A stretch of DNA of 64,000 nt from a virus. The notes under the pieces are model-generated. The model saw only the letters and a list, made by a program, of their open reading frames with translations. It made no database searches and was not told the origin of the DNA. A program made the position numbers and the translations under genes. Positions 1 to 8,296 of the stretch are shown one piece after another (the stretch's first letter is position 1; every line of letters starts with the position of its first letter). The stretch is taken from positions 1 to 64,000 of IMG/VR virus record IMGVR_UViG_3300031857_011362; one strand, 5' to 3'.

Positions 1-1
1 C

Positions 2-820
2 GATTTAATTATCAATGAGAACGAAGAACAAGCACGTGCATTATTCCACGATATCGTAGTTGAAAAAAGCCGCGAAATTTATGAGTCAATGATGGACGAA
101 GAATTAGAAGAAGCCCAAGACGAAGACCTAGAAGAAGGTCAAGAAGAACTTGAAGAAGGGGCTGATGAAGACCTAGAAGAAGGTTTTGATGACATGGGCG
201 AAGGTCAAGATGAAGTCGGTGGATTGATGGACGAAATTGCCTATGAAGAAGAAGGCATGACCGAAGAAGAAGACGAATTTGCTGATATCGATATGGATGA
301 CAGCATGGACGGTGAAGAAACACCAGAAGGTGGTTTAGAAGACCGCGTAGTTGAACTAGAAGACAAACTAGACGAACTAATGGCTGAATTCGAAGAAATG
401 ATGGGTTCAGACGAAGGTGGAGAAGACATGGGCGGTGAAGAAGGCGACATGGATATGGCTGCACCAGAAGAAGAAGAAGGCATGATGGAAGCTGTACAGT
501 TGCAGAAAGTTTCTGTAACACACGGTGACAACGGTGTTAACACTAAGAGCGTAACTAGCAATGGACCAAAGATTCCGTCAAATGGCGCTAAAGCTAATCA
601 CTTAGGTGGTGGCGATGGTGGCAAGGGTGGTACACAAGGTGGACTATTGAACCCAGCAGTTAAAGACATTCCTGGCAATTACAAAAATGCTCCAGGCAAA
701 GGTAACTTCTCTGAAAAAGGTGAAGCAGCCCCTAAGCCAGCAAAAGGTGATGATGGACAGAACAGTAAGTCTATCGTTGGTGAGTCAAGAAAGACAGTCA
801 AGAAGATTGTTAAGAAGTAA
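2..820 (+). CDS. Acidic prohead core protein (gp67/gp68-like), 5' truncated
   Basis: The reading frame is open from base 2, so the true start lies left of the window; the first internal ATG is at 89. The visible N-terminal part (ALFHDIVVEKSREIYESM) is followed by about 130 residues made mostly of Glu, Asp, Met and Gly, then a Gly/Lys/Asn-rich and finally basic tail (KTVKKIVKK). A small, very acidic core protein directly before the gp21 protease is the T4 arrangement for the prohead core proteins gp67/gp68, which fill the prohead and are cleaved during maturation. The assignment rests on position and composition; I see no catalytic motif. It ends 14 bp before gp21 and is probably cotranscribed with it. 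Much of the length may be disordered. Confidence 0.6.
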   Translation, partial: DLIINENEEQARALFHDIVVEKSREIYESMMDEELEEAQDEDLEEGQEELEEGADEDLEEGFDDMGEGQDEVGGLMDEIAYEEEGMTEEEDEFADIDMDDSMDGEETPEGGLEDRVVELEDKLDELMAEFEEMMGSDEGGEDMGGEEGDMDMAAPEEEEGMMEAVQLQKVSVTHGDNGVNTKSVTSNGPKIPSNGAKANHLGGGDGGKGGTQGGLLNPAVKDIPGNYKNAPGKGNFSEKGEAAPKPAKGDDGQNSKSIVGESRKTVKKIVKK

Positions 821-834
821 GGATACCTAAGATA

Positions 835-1470
835 ATGGCTTTGTATCTTAAAGAGCATCTAACTTTTGACCGTGCTAGTATGGAGGTCTTGAGTGAAGGT
901 GAAGGTAACAAGAAGTCCCTTTATATGAAGGGGATATTCATTCAGGGTGGGGTACGCAACGCTAATGAGCGTGTGTATCCTGTTTCTGAAATTGAATCTG
1001 CTGTTAATGCTCTAAATGAACAAGTTACCGAAGGCTATTCTGTATTGGGTGAAGTAGATCACCCAGATGATTTAAAAATCAATTTGGATCGTGTTTCACA
1101 TATGATTACTCAAATGTGGATGGATGGTGCAAATGGATTCGGGAAGTTAAAGATTTTACCAACTCCAATGGGACAGTTAGTGTCTACTATGTTGGAGAGT
1201 GGTGTCAAACTAGGCGTATCTAGCAGAGGTAGCGGAAACGTTAACGATGCTAATGGCCATGTCAGTGACTTTGAAATAGTCACTGTGGATATCGTTGCAC
1301 AACCTAGTGCACCTAATGCTTATCCTAAAGCGATATACGAAGGTATGATGAACATGAAACATGGTCATAAAACGCTTGAGATTGCAAAAGATGCGCAAAG
1401 TAACGCAAAAGTACAGAGATACTTGAAAGAGGAAGTAATGCGCCTCATCAGTGAGTTAAAGATTAAATGA
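835..1470 (+). CDS. gp21: Prohead core maturation protease gp21
   Basis: A 211-residue serine protease of the T4 gp21 type (peptidase family S80), which cleaves scaffold, core and capsid proteins inside the prohead before DNA packaging. Visible family features are the early segment GIFIQGGVRNANERVYP, the GEVDHP motif with the probable catalytic His at residue 76, and GVSSRGSG with the probable catalytic Ser at 129/130, followed by the conserved VDIVAQPSAPNA segment. The length matches T4 gp21 (212 aa). It lies between the acidic core protein and gp22, as in T4-like phages. Its stop codon overlaps the start of a homing endonuclease (ATGA, 1467-1470). The last residues, a helix rich in Lys and Glu, are probably a self-cleaved tail. 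Confidence 0.93.
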   Translation: MALYLKEHLTFDRASMEVLSEGEGNKKSLYMKGIFIQGGVRNANERVYPVSEIESAVNALNEQVTEGYSVLGEVDHPDDLKINLDRVSHMITQMWMDGANGFGKLKILPTPMGQLVSTMLESGVKLGVSSRGSGNVNDANGHVSDFEIVTVDIVAQPSAPNAYPKAIYEGMMNMKHGHKTLEIAKDAQSNAKVQRYLKEEVMRLISELKIK

Positions 1471-2063
1471 CAACTTCTTACATTTACAAATGGACTCATT
1501 TACCAACAATGAAATGGTATATAGGTTCACGTACTAGTAAAAATGCTCATGTAAATGATGGTTATATTTGTTCTAGTAAAATTGTAAAACCTTTGATTGT
1601 TGAAAATAAAATTGAATGGAAACGTGAAATTATTCAAACAGGAGATCCATTGGAAATGAGAAAATTAGAAGTAGAGATACTTCAATTACTTGATGCTAAA
1701 AATGATCCTAGAAGTTTTAATAAACACAACGGAGATGGTCTGTTTAACAACGATGGACATAACAAAGGTAAAAAAACGGTAAATAAAAACGGACTCTATA
1801 AAAGAGTTCATGTTAATTTATTAGATGAATATATATCTGCTGGGTGGGTCTTGGGAACACCGGCAATGGTAAAACAAAAAATTTCTGCATCCACAACAGG
1901 TGTTAATAAACTTGGTCATAAAAACGGCGGTGCAAAAAAGGGTTCTATTCCTTGGAACAAGGGTCGTAAAGAAACTCGTACTGAGGTTTTGAAAAAGCAA
2001 TCTCTAAGTCATGTAGGTAAAACCTACAGTAAAGAGATTAAACATAAAGGGGAAATCCAATGA
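1467..2063 (+). CDS. GIY-YIG homing endonuclease between gp21 and gp22
   Basis: A 198-residue free-standing homing endonuclease. The N-terminus carries a GIY-YIG nuclease domain: YIYKW at residues 5-9, then KWYIGSR with YIG at 18-20 and the following Arg at 22. A linker leads to a C-terminal half with NUMOD3-like DNA-binding elements (for example AKKGSIPWNKGRKE). Such proteins cut a cognate allele without the insert and spread by repair. The start ATG overlaps the stop of gp21 (ATGA) and its own stop overlaps the ATG of gp22 (ATGA), so it sits in the gp21-gp22 junction without any spacer and is translationally coupled to both. Codon use is more AT-rich than in the flanking head genes, in line with mobility. 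Confidence 0.88.
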   Translation: MTTSYIYKWTHLPTMKWYIGSRTSKNAHVNDGYICSSKIVKPLIVENKIEWKREIIQTGDPLEMRKLEVEILQLLDAKNDPRSFNKHNGDGLFNNDGHNKGKKTVNKNGLYKRVHVNLLDEYISAGWVLGTPAMVKQKISASTTGVNKLGHKNGGAKKGSIPWNKGRKETRTEVLKKQSLSHVGKTYSKEIKHKGEIQ

Positions 2064-3163
2064 GTTTGGAAATTATTAAACCATTACTTGAAAGTGGATT
2101 AATCAACGAAGAAACTAGTGTCGCATTAAATGAGGCATGGGAAACTAAGTTGAATGAAGCCAAAGAGCAAGTACGTGCAGAATTGCGTGAAGAATTCGCA
2201 CAACGTTATGAACATGATAAAAACGTAATGGTAGAAGCCCTAGATAATATGGTTACAGAAGGTCTTTCAGAAGAAATTTCCGAATTTCAGATTGAAAGAC
2301 AAGCGATGAACGAAGACCGCGCAAACGCAAAACGCAAGCTACATGAAAATGCAGCCAAGTTCAATAATTTTATGGTTACTAAACTATCCGAAGAAATTAA
2401 AGAACTACGCAATGAGCGTAAGATCCAGAAAGAAAGTCAAGAAAAGTTAGAACAATTCGTTGTTCGTGCTCTTTCACGTGAAATTAAAGAATTCACGCAA
2501 GACAAACAAGCTGTGGTCGAAGCAAAAGTTAAGTTAGTTGCAGAAGGTCGTAGACAACTTGAAGCATTGAAGGCACGTTTCGTGACCGAATCTGCTAAGA
2601 GAATGAACGAAACTGTAAGCAAACATCTTAAGGGTGAACTAGGCCAATTGAAAGAAGATATTAAGACTGCCCGTGAAAACGATTTTGGTCGTAAAATCTT
2701 TGAATCTTATGCAAGTGAATTCAGCACTACCTATTTACAGGAAAAAGCTGAGACACGTAAGTTATTCAAACAACTACAAGCAAAAGATCAGCAATTAGCT
2801 GAATCTATTACTACAATGAAAGCCGCAAAGCAATTAGTTGAAAACAAGGAACGTGAAATTCGTATCATTAAAGAATCCAATGTCCGTCAAACGACAATGA
2901 ATGAATTGCTATCTACTCTAAATGAGGAAAAAGCAACTATAATGAAGGATTTACTAGAAAGCGTACAAACAACCCGTTTGCAAACAGCTTTCGATAAGTA
3001 TTTACCAGCCGTATTGAATAACATCAATGAAAAATTAGAATCTAAAAAGTCTATGATTTCAGAAGGTGTAAAAGCAGTTACTGGTGATAAATCTGCCATG
3101 ACACAAGTTGAAGACCAACCACGTGATAACGTGATTGACCTAAGACGATTGGCAGGGCTTTAA
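2060..3163 (+). CDS. gp22: Prohead scaffold core protein gp22
   Basis: A 367-residue, strongly charged, largely helical protein (long Glu/Lys/Arg/Gln runs typical of coiled coil from about residue 25 to 290). In T4-like phages gp22 is the main internal scaffold on which gp23 assembles; gp21 degrades it to peptides during maturation. The short N-terminal segment LEIIKPLLESGLINEETSVALNEAWE is typical of gp22 proteins of this group, and the position between gp21 and gp23 agrees. The start ATG at 2060 overlaps the stop of the inserted endonuclease, so translation of this essential gene now follows that of the endonuclease. The C-terminus (about residues 320-367) ends in RDNVIDLRRLAGL. T4 gp22 is shorter (269 aa). 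Confidence 0.88.
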   Translation: MSLEIIKPLLESGLINEETSVALNEAWETKLNEAKEQVRAELREEFAQRYEHDKNVMVEALDNMVTEGLSEEISEFQIERQAMNEDRANAKRKLHENAAKFNNFMVTKLSEEIKELRNERKIQKESQEKLEQFVVRALSREIKEFTQDKQAVVEAKVKLVAEGRRQLEALKARFVTESAKRMNETVSKHLKGELGQLKEDIKTARENDFGRKIFESYASEFSTTYLQEKAETRKLFKQLQAKDQQLAESITTMKAAKQLVENKEREIRIIKESNVRQTTMNELLSTLNEEKATIMKDLLESVQTTRLQTAFDKYLPAVLNNINEKLESKKSMISEGVKAVTGDKSAMTQVEDQPRDNVIDLRRLAGL

Positions 3164-3192
3164 AAATCGACATAATTTAGGAGAAATATAAA

Positions 3193-4389
3193 ATGTCACA
3201 AGTTCTATTAGAAGGTCGTTGGGACGAGACCAAAGAAGCCCTACTTGAAGGTCTAAAAGGTACTCGCCGCTCAACAATGAGTGTTATCTTAGAAAACACT
3301 AAAAAATCGTTACTATCTGAGTCATCAGCTGGCACAACTACATCTGGCAATATCGCTACACTAAACCGTGTGATTCTACCAGTTATCCGTCGTGTCATGC
3401 CAACCGTTATTGCTAACGAGTTGGTTGGCGTTCAGCCAATGACTGGCCCAGTTGGTCAAATTCACACTCTACGTGTTCGTTATGCTCAGTCTTTAACAGA
3501 CAACAGCACAGCGGCAACAAGCGTATCAGCAGGTGAAGAAGCTCTAAGCCCGTTCAAAATTGCTCAGGCTTACTCAACACAGACAAATGCATCTGGTTCA
3601 TCATCTATCTATACTGGCAATAACACTGCCGCTCTAGAAGGTAATGGCGGTAAGCAAATCAGTGTTCAAATCTTGCGTCAGGCTGTTGAAGCTAAGTCAC
3701 GTAAGTTACAAGCTCGCTGGACATTCGAAGCTGCCCAAGACGCTCAAAGCCAACATGGTATTGACGTTGAAGCAGAAATTATGGCCGCTCTAGCACAAGA
3801 AATTACTGCTGAGATCGACCAAGAGATTCTATTGTCATTGAGCACATTGGCTACATTGGAAGAAACATTTGACCAAGCCGCTGTATCCGGTACAGCTACA
3901 TTCGTTGGTGATGAGCACGCCGCATTGGCAGTTCTAATCAACCGTGTTGCTAACAAGATTGCTCAACGCACTCGTCGTGGCGCTGGTAACTGGGCAGTTG
4001 TATCTCCAGCTGTGTTGACTGTATTGCAATCTGCAACTACATCAGCATTTGCTCGTACAACAGAAGGTACTTTTGAAGCTCCAACTAACACTAAGTTCGT
4101 TGGTACATTGAACGGTGCAATGCGTGTTTTCGTTAACACATATGCATCTGACAGCCAAGCTGTTCTAGTTGGTTACAAAGGTACATCTGAGACTGATGCG
4201 GCAGCATTCTATTGCCCATACATCCCATTGATGTCTTCTGGCGTTGTTCTAGATCCATCAACATTCGAACCAGTCGTGTCTTTCATGACTCGTTACGGTT
4301 ATGTTGAATTGACAAACACTGCATCATCTTTCGGTAATGCAGCCGACTATCTAGGCGAAATCGATGTTGCTAACTTGACATTCAAGTAA
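3193..4389 (+). CDS. gp23: Major capsid protein gp23
   Basis: A 398-residue major head protein of the T4 gp23 type (HK97 fold in the known family). Recognisable segments are LNRVILPVIRRVMPTVIANELVGVQPMTGPVGQIHTLRVRYA near the end of the N-terminal arm, ARWTFEAAQDAQSQHGIDVEAEIMAALAQEI in the middle, and WAVVSPAVLTVLQS and YGYVELTNT towards the end. It is shorter than T4 gp23 (521 aa), as in many aquatic T4-like phages, and is probably processed by gp21 in the first 60 residues or so. A Shine-Dalgarno sequence (taggaga) precedes the ATG. It is the last gene of the head block and is followed by a strong terminator, consistent with very high expression. Codon choice is less AT-rich than in downstream genes. 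Confidence 0.95.
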   Translation: MSQVLLEGRWDETKEALLEGLKGTRRSTMSVILENTKKSLLSESSAGTTTSGNIATLNRVILPVIRRVMPTVIANELVGVQPMTGPVGQIHTLRVRYAQSLTDNSTAATSVSAGEEALSPFKIAQAYSTQTNASGSSSIYTGNNTAALEGNGGKQISVQILRQAVEAKSRKLQARWTFEAAQDAQSQHGIDVEAEIMAALAQEITAEIDQEILLSLSTLATLEETFDQAAVSGTATFVGDEHAALAVLINRVANKIAQRTRRGAGNWAVVSPAVLTVLQSATTSAFARTTEGTFEAPTNTKFVGTLNGAMRVFVNTYASDSQAVLVGYKGTSETDAAAFYCPYIPLMSSGVVLDPSTFEPVVSFMTRYGYVELTNTASSFGNAADYLGEIDVANLTFK

Positions 4390-4412
4390 GCACAAACATC
4401 TTCTTGTTCGGG

Positions 4413-4434
4413 AGCACAGACCGCGGTCTGTGCT
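4413..4434. repeat. 22-bp perfect palindrome after the capsid gene
   Basis: The half-site agcacagaccg is followed directly by its exact reverse complement, centred on ccgcgg. In RNA it would form an 11-bp stem with no spare loop bases. It has no T-run of its own and lies 14 bp before the intrinsic terminator, so it may act as an RNA-stabilising or processing hairpin for the gp23 message. Confidence 0.7.
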
Positions 4435-4447
4435 ACGGGAAGGAATC

Positions 4448-4472
4448 AAAGAGCACTTCGGTGCTCTTTTTT
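4448..4472 (+). terminator. Rho-independent terminator after gp23
   Basis: A stem gagcac/gtgctc closed by a stable TTCG tetraloop (4451-4466) is followed by a run of T (4466-4472) and preceded by AAA, so the hairpin can extend by A-T pairs. It is placed 60 bp after the gp23 stop and separates the head operon from the fibre genes. Confidence 0.9.
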
Positions 4473-4505
4473 GTTGGCTACTCAAACACATATCATTGAA
4501 AAATG

Positions 4506-4513
4506 ATAAATAA
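4506..4513 (+). promoter_or_regulatory. Possible late promoter before the first GN-repeat gene
   Basis: ATAAATAA lies 27 bp upstream of the ATG at 4541, just after the gp23 terminator. It resembles the T4 late element TATAAATA. A new transcription start is expected here because the terminator ends the upstream transcript. The nearby tataaaa is an alternative. Confidence 0.45.
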
Positions 4514-4540
4514 GATATAAAATAATATTTGGGACTATAA

Positions 4541-5248
4541 ATGGCAGCTAATGCATTCAATTCGGTAGGTGGGTATACAGTAAATATACCTCCAGTTAAC
4601 ATTATAGATACTAATGGGAATATTACAGCCCCAAGAGCTAATATTTCTGGCAATCTTACGGTTGGTGGAAATGCCGCTGTATCTGGATCTATCACTGCTA
4701 CAAATTTTTACGGAAATGTTCAAGGTAACATTACGGCCAACATTACTATTACAGGTACTGATGGTGCATTATTGTTCAACGATAATTCTTTAGCAGGTTC
4801 AGCTTCTGGAGTTATTTACGATAAAGTTACTAAATCATTAACTGTAGAAGAAAATCTAACAGCAAACAATTTCTCATTAGGATTGGGCAATAATCAATTC
4901 TATACAATTTCATCTTTTATTGCTACTACAAATAGTACTGCGGTAGATCAAGTATTACACCGAGTATTAGCATCATCTGTAATTTCAATGGATTATACTA
5001 TCATTGCTACTGATACTATAGGAAACACTAGACAAACTAGTAAATTAATTGCTAGTGTATTAGGCACTGATGTTGGTTATTATGAGTATGGTACAATTGA
5101 TGCACCTATAACTAGTCCTGGTGTAGGTGATTTTAAGGTTAATTATGAAAGTGGTGGCATAGCTTCCGGAAACGTTACATTAACAGTAACACCAAAAGCC
5201 GCGCACTTAACAAATTACAAAGTTTTGATAACTAGCTACAAAGCATAA
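4541..5248 (+). CDS. GN-repeat virion protein, short form
   Basis: A 235-residue protein with an N-terminal FNSVGGYTV motif shared with the next two genes (FNSVGGFSVG, FNSLGGFSVG), then a few GN-type repeats (ANISGNLTVGGNAAVSGS) and a beta-rich C-terminal domain from about residue 120. The same C-terminal domain type closes the proteins at 5261 and 11863 (a segment like IIATDTIGN..., then GNVTLTVTPKAAH). Repeats of this kind are typical of large tail-fibre or baseplate-associated proteins of aquatic T4-like phages. It looks like the minimal version of the 1008-residue protein that follows 12 bp downstream. Role in the virion is inferred only. Confidence 0.7.
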   Translation: MAANAFNSVGGYTVNIPPVNIIDTNGNITAPRANISGNLTVGGNAAVSGSITATNFYGNVQGNITANITITGTDGALLFNDNSLAGSASGVIYDKVTKSLTVEENLTANNFSLGLGNNQFYTISSFIATTNSTAVDQVLHRVLASSVISMDYTIIATDTIGNTRQTSKLIASVLGTDVGYYEYGTIDAPITSPGVGDFKVNYESGGIASGNVTLTVTPKAAHLTNYKVLITSYKA

Positions 5249-5260
5249 AGGAAAAACGCA

Positions 5261-8200
5261 ATGGCAATAAGAACGTTTAATTCGGTTGGTGGATTCTCAG
5301 TAGGAGAAATACCAACCAATGTAATATATCCTAATGGTGATATATCAACTAGTAATGTTACGATTTTAACTAACATTACTGTTGGTAACATCTTATCAAA
5401 TACAGGTAACGTTACAGTAGGGAATACTCTAATTGCCGGAAATATTAGAACAAATAATTTATTATATGCTAATGGTACAGCATGGGATTTACAAGAGGCA
5501 GCAGGTAGTAATAATTATATTCAGTTTAATACAAGTAATAACTTTGCAGCCAGCGCTGATTTAACTTATGATGATTCTACTGGTGTAAAGAAGTTCAAAA
5601 CAGTTAATATTGAAGCTACGGGAAATTTAGTAGCGGCAAATGTTACAGTCAATACAGTATCAAATACTCAAGTATTATTTGCAGGCGCAAGTGGTTTATT
5701 AACAGGATCAAGCAGTCTCGTATTCAGTACAGCAACTAATACACTTACTGTTGAGAATTTAATAGCTAATACTGATGCAACCATCAATGGTAACTTAACT
5801 GTTAACGGTACAGTAACTAGTTTATCTACTAACAATACAACCATTGATGATAACACTATCACATTAAACAAAGGTGAAACAGGTAACGGAGTAACAGCGG
5901 GATCAGGGACGTCTGGTTTTGAAATTGACAGAGGTACTGCAGGAGCTAACGCAACACTATTGTGGACTGAATCGTCAAGTTCATGGACTTTTAAATTAGG
6001 AACTACCAATGCAGATGTATCACTTGGTAATCTGTTTGTAAGTGCTAACGCAAACATAGCCGGTAACGTCAACGTAACCAATGATGTTACAGCAGTTAAT
6101 TTTTACGGTAATTTAACTGGTAATGTTCAAGGTGGAAGTATTAAAGGTAATTTGGAAGCTCCTGGCTCAAATACTGAAATGCTTTTCAACGACGCCAATG
6201 TTGTTAAAAGTACACCTGGTGTAACATATAATAAGACTAGTAATTTAGTAACACTAACTGGTAATTTATCAGTAGCTCATATTACAAATGCATCAAGTAT
6301 AACGTTTTCAAACGGTGGCTATATTGACGGCACCGGCACAAACTCAATAGTAATTACAGCTAATACTTCAGCACAATTAAAATATAATGATGTAGCTAAT
6401 GTAAGTAACAGTACAATTGCAACAGCAAATGTCAATGGATTTGATATTCAAGTTCATGGTAATCATTGGTCATTCGACACAAGCGGTGATCTTAAAGCTC
6501 CTGGAAATATCTTTGCAAATACCGGAACATTTAGTGGTAGTCAATTATACATTTCAACTACCGGTAACATTCGCGGTGACGTTGAATTAGGTGGTAATTT
6601 AAGTGTAGCAAGTACTACAAATATACTAGGTGACTTAACAGTTGGTGATGGCACTACAGCAAGGGATGCAAACGTTACCGGTAATCTAGTAGTTGGGGTT
6701 GATGCAAATATTACTGCTAATCTAACTACTAATAACTTGACTGTTAGTAATTATGTAAACAGTAATTTATTACCTTCAGTACATGCTAACGGGGATCCTA
6801 AACTTGACTTAGGATCAGAAACACATCCGTGGAGAGATTTGTGGTTATCCGGGTTTACAATTAAATTAGGTAGTACTACACTTTCTTCCGGAACAAATAA
6901 TACTTTTGTGACAGCTAATGCAAACATATTTACTGGTTTGTTAGCAGGTAATATTAATACTACTGGTATCGTAAATGTTGGTAACGCAACTAATAGACAA
7001 ACATTAACTGTATCAGGTAATACTAGTATCACTACTAGTACAGCCGCTACTAGCAATACAACTGGTGCACTAACTGTAACAGGTGGTGTTGGAATTGGTG
7101 GGAATATATACATTGGTGGTGCTACTGCAAACATAGATGGTAATCTTTTAGTTGGTAAAGCAGGTGTAGGTAATGCGGCAAATGCAAACATCACCGGAGA
7201 TCTTAAAGTAGGCGGTAATGCTAGTGTTACCGGTGATGTTACAGTAAGTGGTAATTTGTTAGTAACAGGGGCTACAACTTATATTGACGTAACTACATCA
7301 AGTATCAAAGATCCAGTGATTGATTTAGGTGGTAATGGAAACGGTGTTAATGCAACTACATCTGATGGATATGATAGGGGTATAGTATTAAGAACATATG
7401 ATATTAGTCCGATTAATCACTTTATGGGTTGGAAGACCGGATCAAATCAATTCCAAATGTTGTCTAATATTACTGAAACTAGTAATAATGTTGTTAGCGG
7501 AACATACGCTACATTACGCATAGGAACTCTAAACAGTGACCACGTATATGGGACAATCGAAACAAGTAGTCAACCCAATATTGGAAATCTACTTGGATTA
7601 ACTCACGCAAATATATCTAATACACTTAATGTTAACAATGCAACAGTAACTACATTAGTTGCTAGTGATTTAAAATATCCAAAGAATGACGGTAATGTAC
7701 CGGCAGCAGATGAACTAACTATTTTAACATCAGATGGTGCAAAAAATCTTGGGTTTACTACAATTAAAAGAAACAGTTTGCTTAATGGTACTAGTAATAT
7801 TGTTGTCTTACATAACGGTAATATTAATCTAACTGCTAACGCTAACACATCTTTGGTTGTAACTGAAACTGGTGCGAACGTTTTTGGCAATCTAACAATC
7901 AGTGGTTCATTGATTGCTGGCAACATTAAATTAAATGACATATCAAGTAACACTGTAACTATTGGAAATTCTTCTATTGGTGCTTTTACAGTAACTACTA
8001 CCGCTGTAACAGCGGGGCAAATTCTTGCAGAAGTAAGTTCTGCTACTAATAGAGCAGTTGAATTTTTTGTAAAAGGCGAAGAAGTTGCTGGTGGTAAATA
8101 TAGTGTAGCCACAGTGGTTGCAGTACATAACGGAACAGATATAGCATATGATGTATATGGTACGTTAAACATAGGAGGCTATACTGGTAGTTTAGGAGTT

Positions 8201-8287
8201 AATAACGCTGGCGGAAAAATTAAATTAACCGTGACTCCAGCAACTAGTGATTCTACAGTATGGACAACTCAATATAAAACTATTTAA
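5261..8287 (+). CDS. Large GN-repeat virion protein (fibre-like)
   Basis: A 1008-residue protein beginning with TFNSVGGFSVGEIP, followed by long stretches of degenerate GN repeats (VTVGNTL, NLTVNGTV, ANITGDLKVGGNASVTGDVTVSG) expected to form elongated beta structure. Around residues 680-737 it has the recurrent 'DRG...GWD' module (DPVIDLGGNGNG...DRGIVLRTY...FMGWKTGSNQF), also found in the genes at 8297, 14629, 18993, 20788 and 21939. About residue 505-540 is the segment LDLGSETHPWRDLWLSG, typical of phage fibre proteins. The final 110 residues form the C-terminal domain shared with 4541 and 11863. It was probably made by internal duplication; the precise tail position is unknown. Confidence 0.75.
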   Translation: MAIRTFNSVGGFSVGEIPTNVIYPNGDISTSNVTILTNITVGNILSNTGNVTVGNTLIAGNIRTNNLLYANGTAWDLQEAAGSNNYIQFNTSNNFAASADLTYDDSTGVKKFKTVNIEATGNLVAANVTVNTVSNTQVLFAGASGLLTGSSSLVFSTATNTLTVENLIANTDATINGNLTVNGTVTSLSTNNTTIDDNTITLNKGETGNGVTAGSGTSGFEIDRGTAGANATLLWTESSSSWTFKLGTTNADVSLGNLFVSANANIAGNVNVTNDVTAVNFYGNLTGNVQGGSIKGNLEAPGSNTEMLFNDANVVKSTPGVTYNKTSNLVTLTGNLSVAHITNASSITFSNGGYIDGTGTNSIVITANTSAQLKYNDVANVSNSTIATANVNGFDIQVHGNHWSFDTSGDLKAPGNIFANTGTFSGSQLYISTTGNIRGDVELGGNLSVASTTNILGDLTVGDGTTARDANVTGNLVVGVDANITANLTTNNLTVSNYVNSNLLPSVHANGDPKLDLGSETHPWRDLWLSGFTIKLGSTTLSSGTNNTFVTANANIFTGLLAGNINTTGIVNVGNATNRQTLTVSGNTSITTSTAATSNTTGALTVTGGVGIGGNIYIGGATANIDGNLLVGKAGVGNAANANITGDLKVGGNASVTGDVTVSGNLLVTGATTYIDVTTSSIKDPVIDLGGNGNGVNATTSDGYDRGIVLRTYDISPINHFMGWKTGSNQFQMLSNITETSNNVVSGTYATLRIGTLNSDHVYGTIETSSQPNIGNLLGLTHANISNTLNVNNATVTTLVASDLKYPKNDGNVPAADELTILTSDGAKNLGFTTIKRNSLLNGTSNIVVLHNGNINLTANANTSLVVTETGANVFGNLTISGSLIAGNIKLNDISSNTVTIGNSSIGAFTVTTTAVTAGQILAEVSSATNRAVEFFVKGEEVAGGKYSVATVVAVHNGTDIAYDVYGTLNIGGYTGSLGVNNAGGKIKLTVTPATSDSTVWTTQYKTI

Positions 8288-8296
8288 AGAACACGT

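Noticed and set aside
12-521. Leu-rich minus-strand frame over the acidic core protein
   Set aside because: Complement of Glu/Asp codons; no ribosome binding site and wrong strand for the region.
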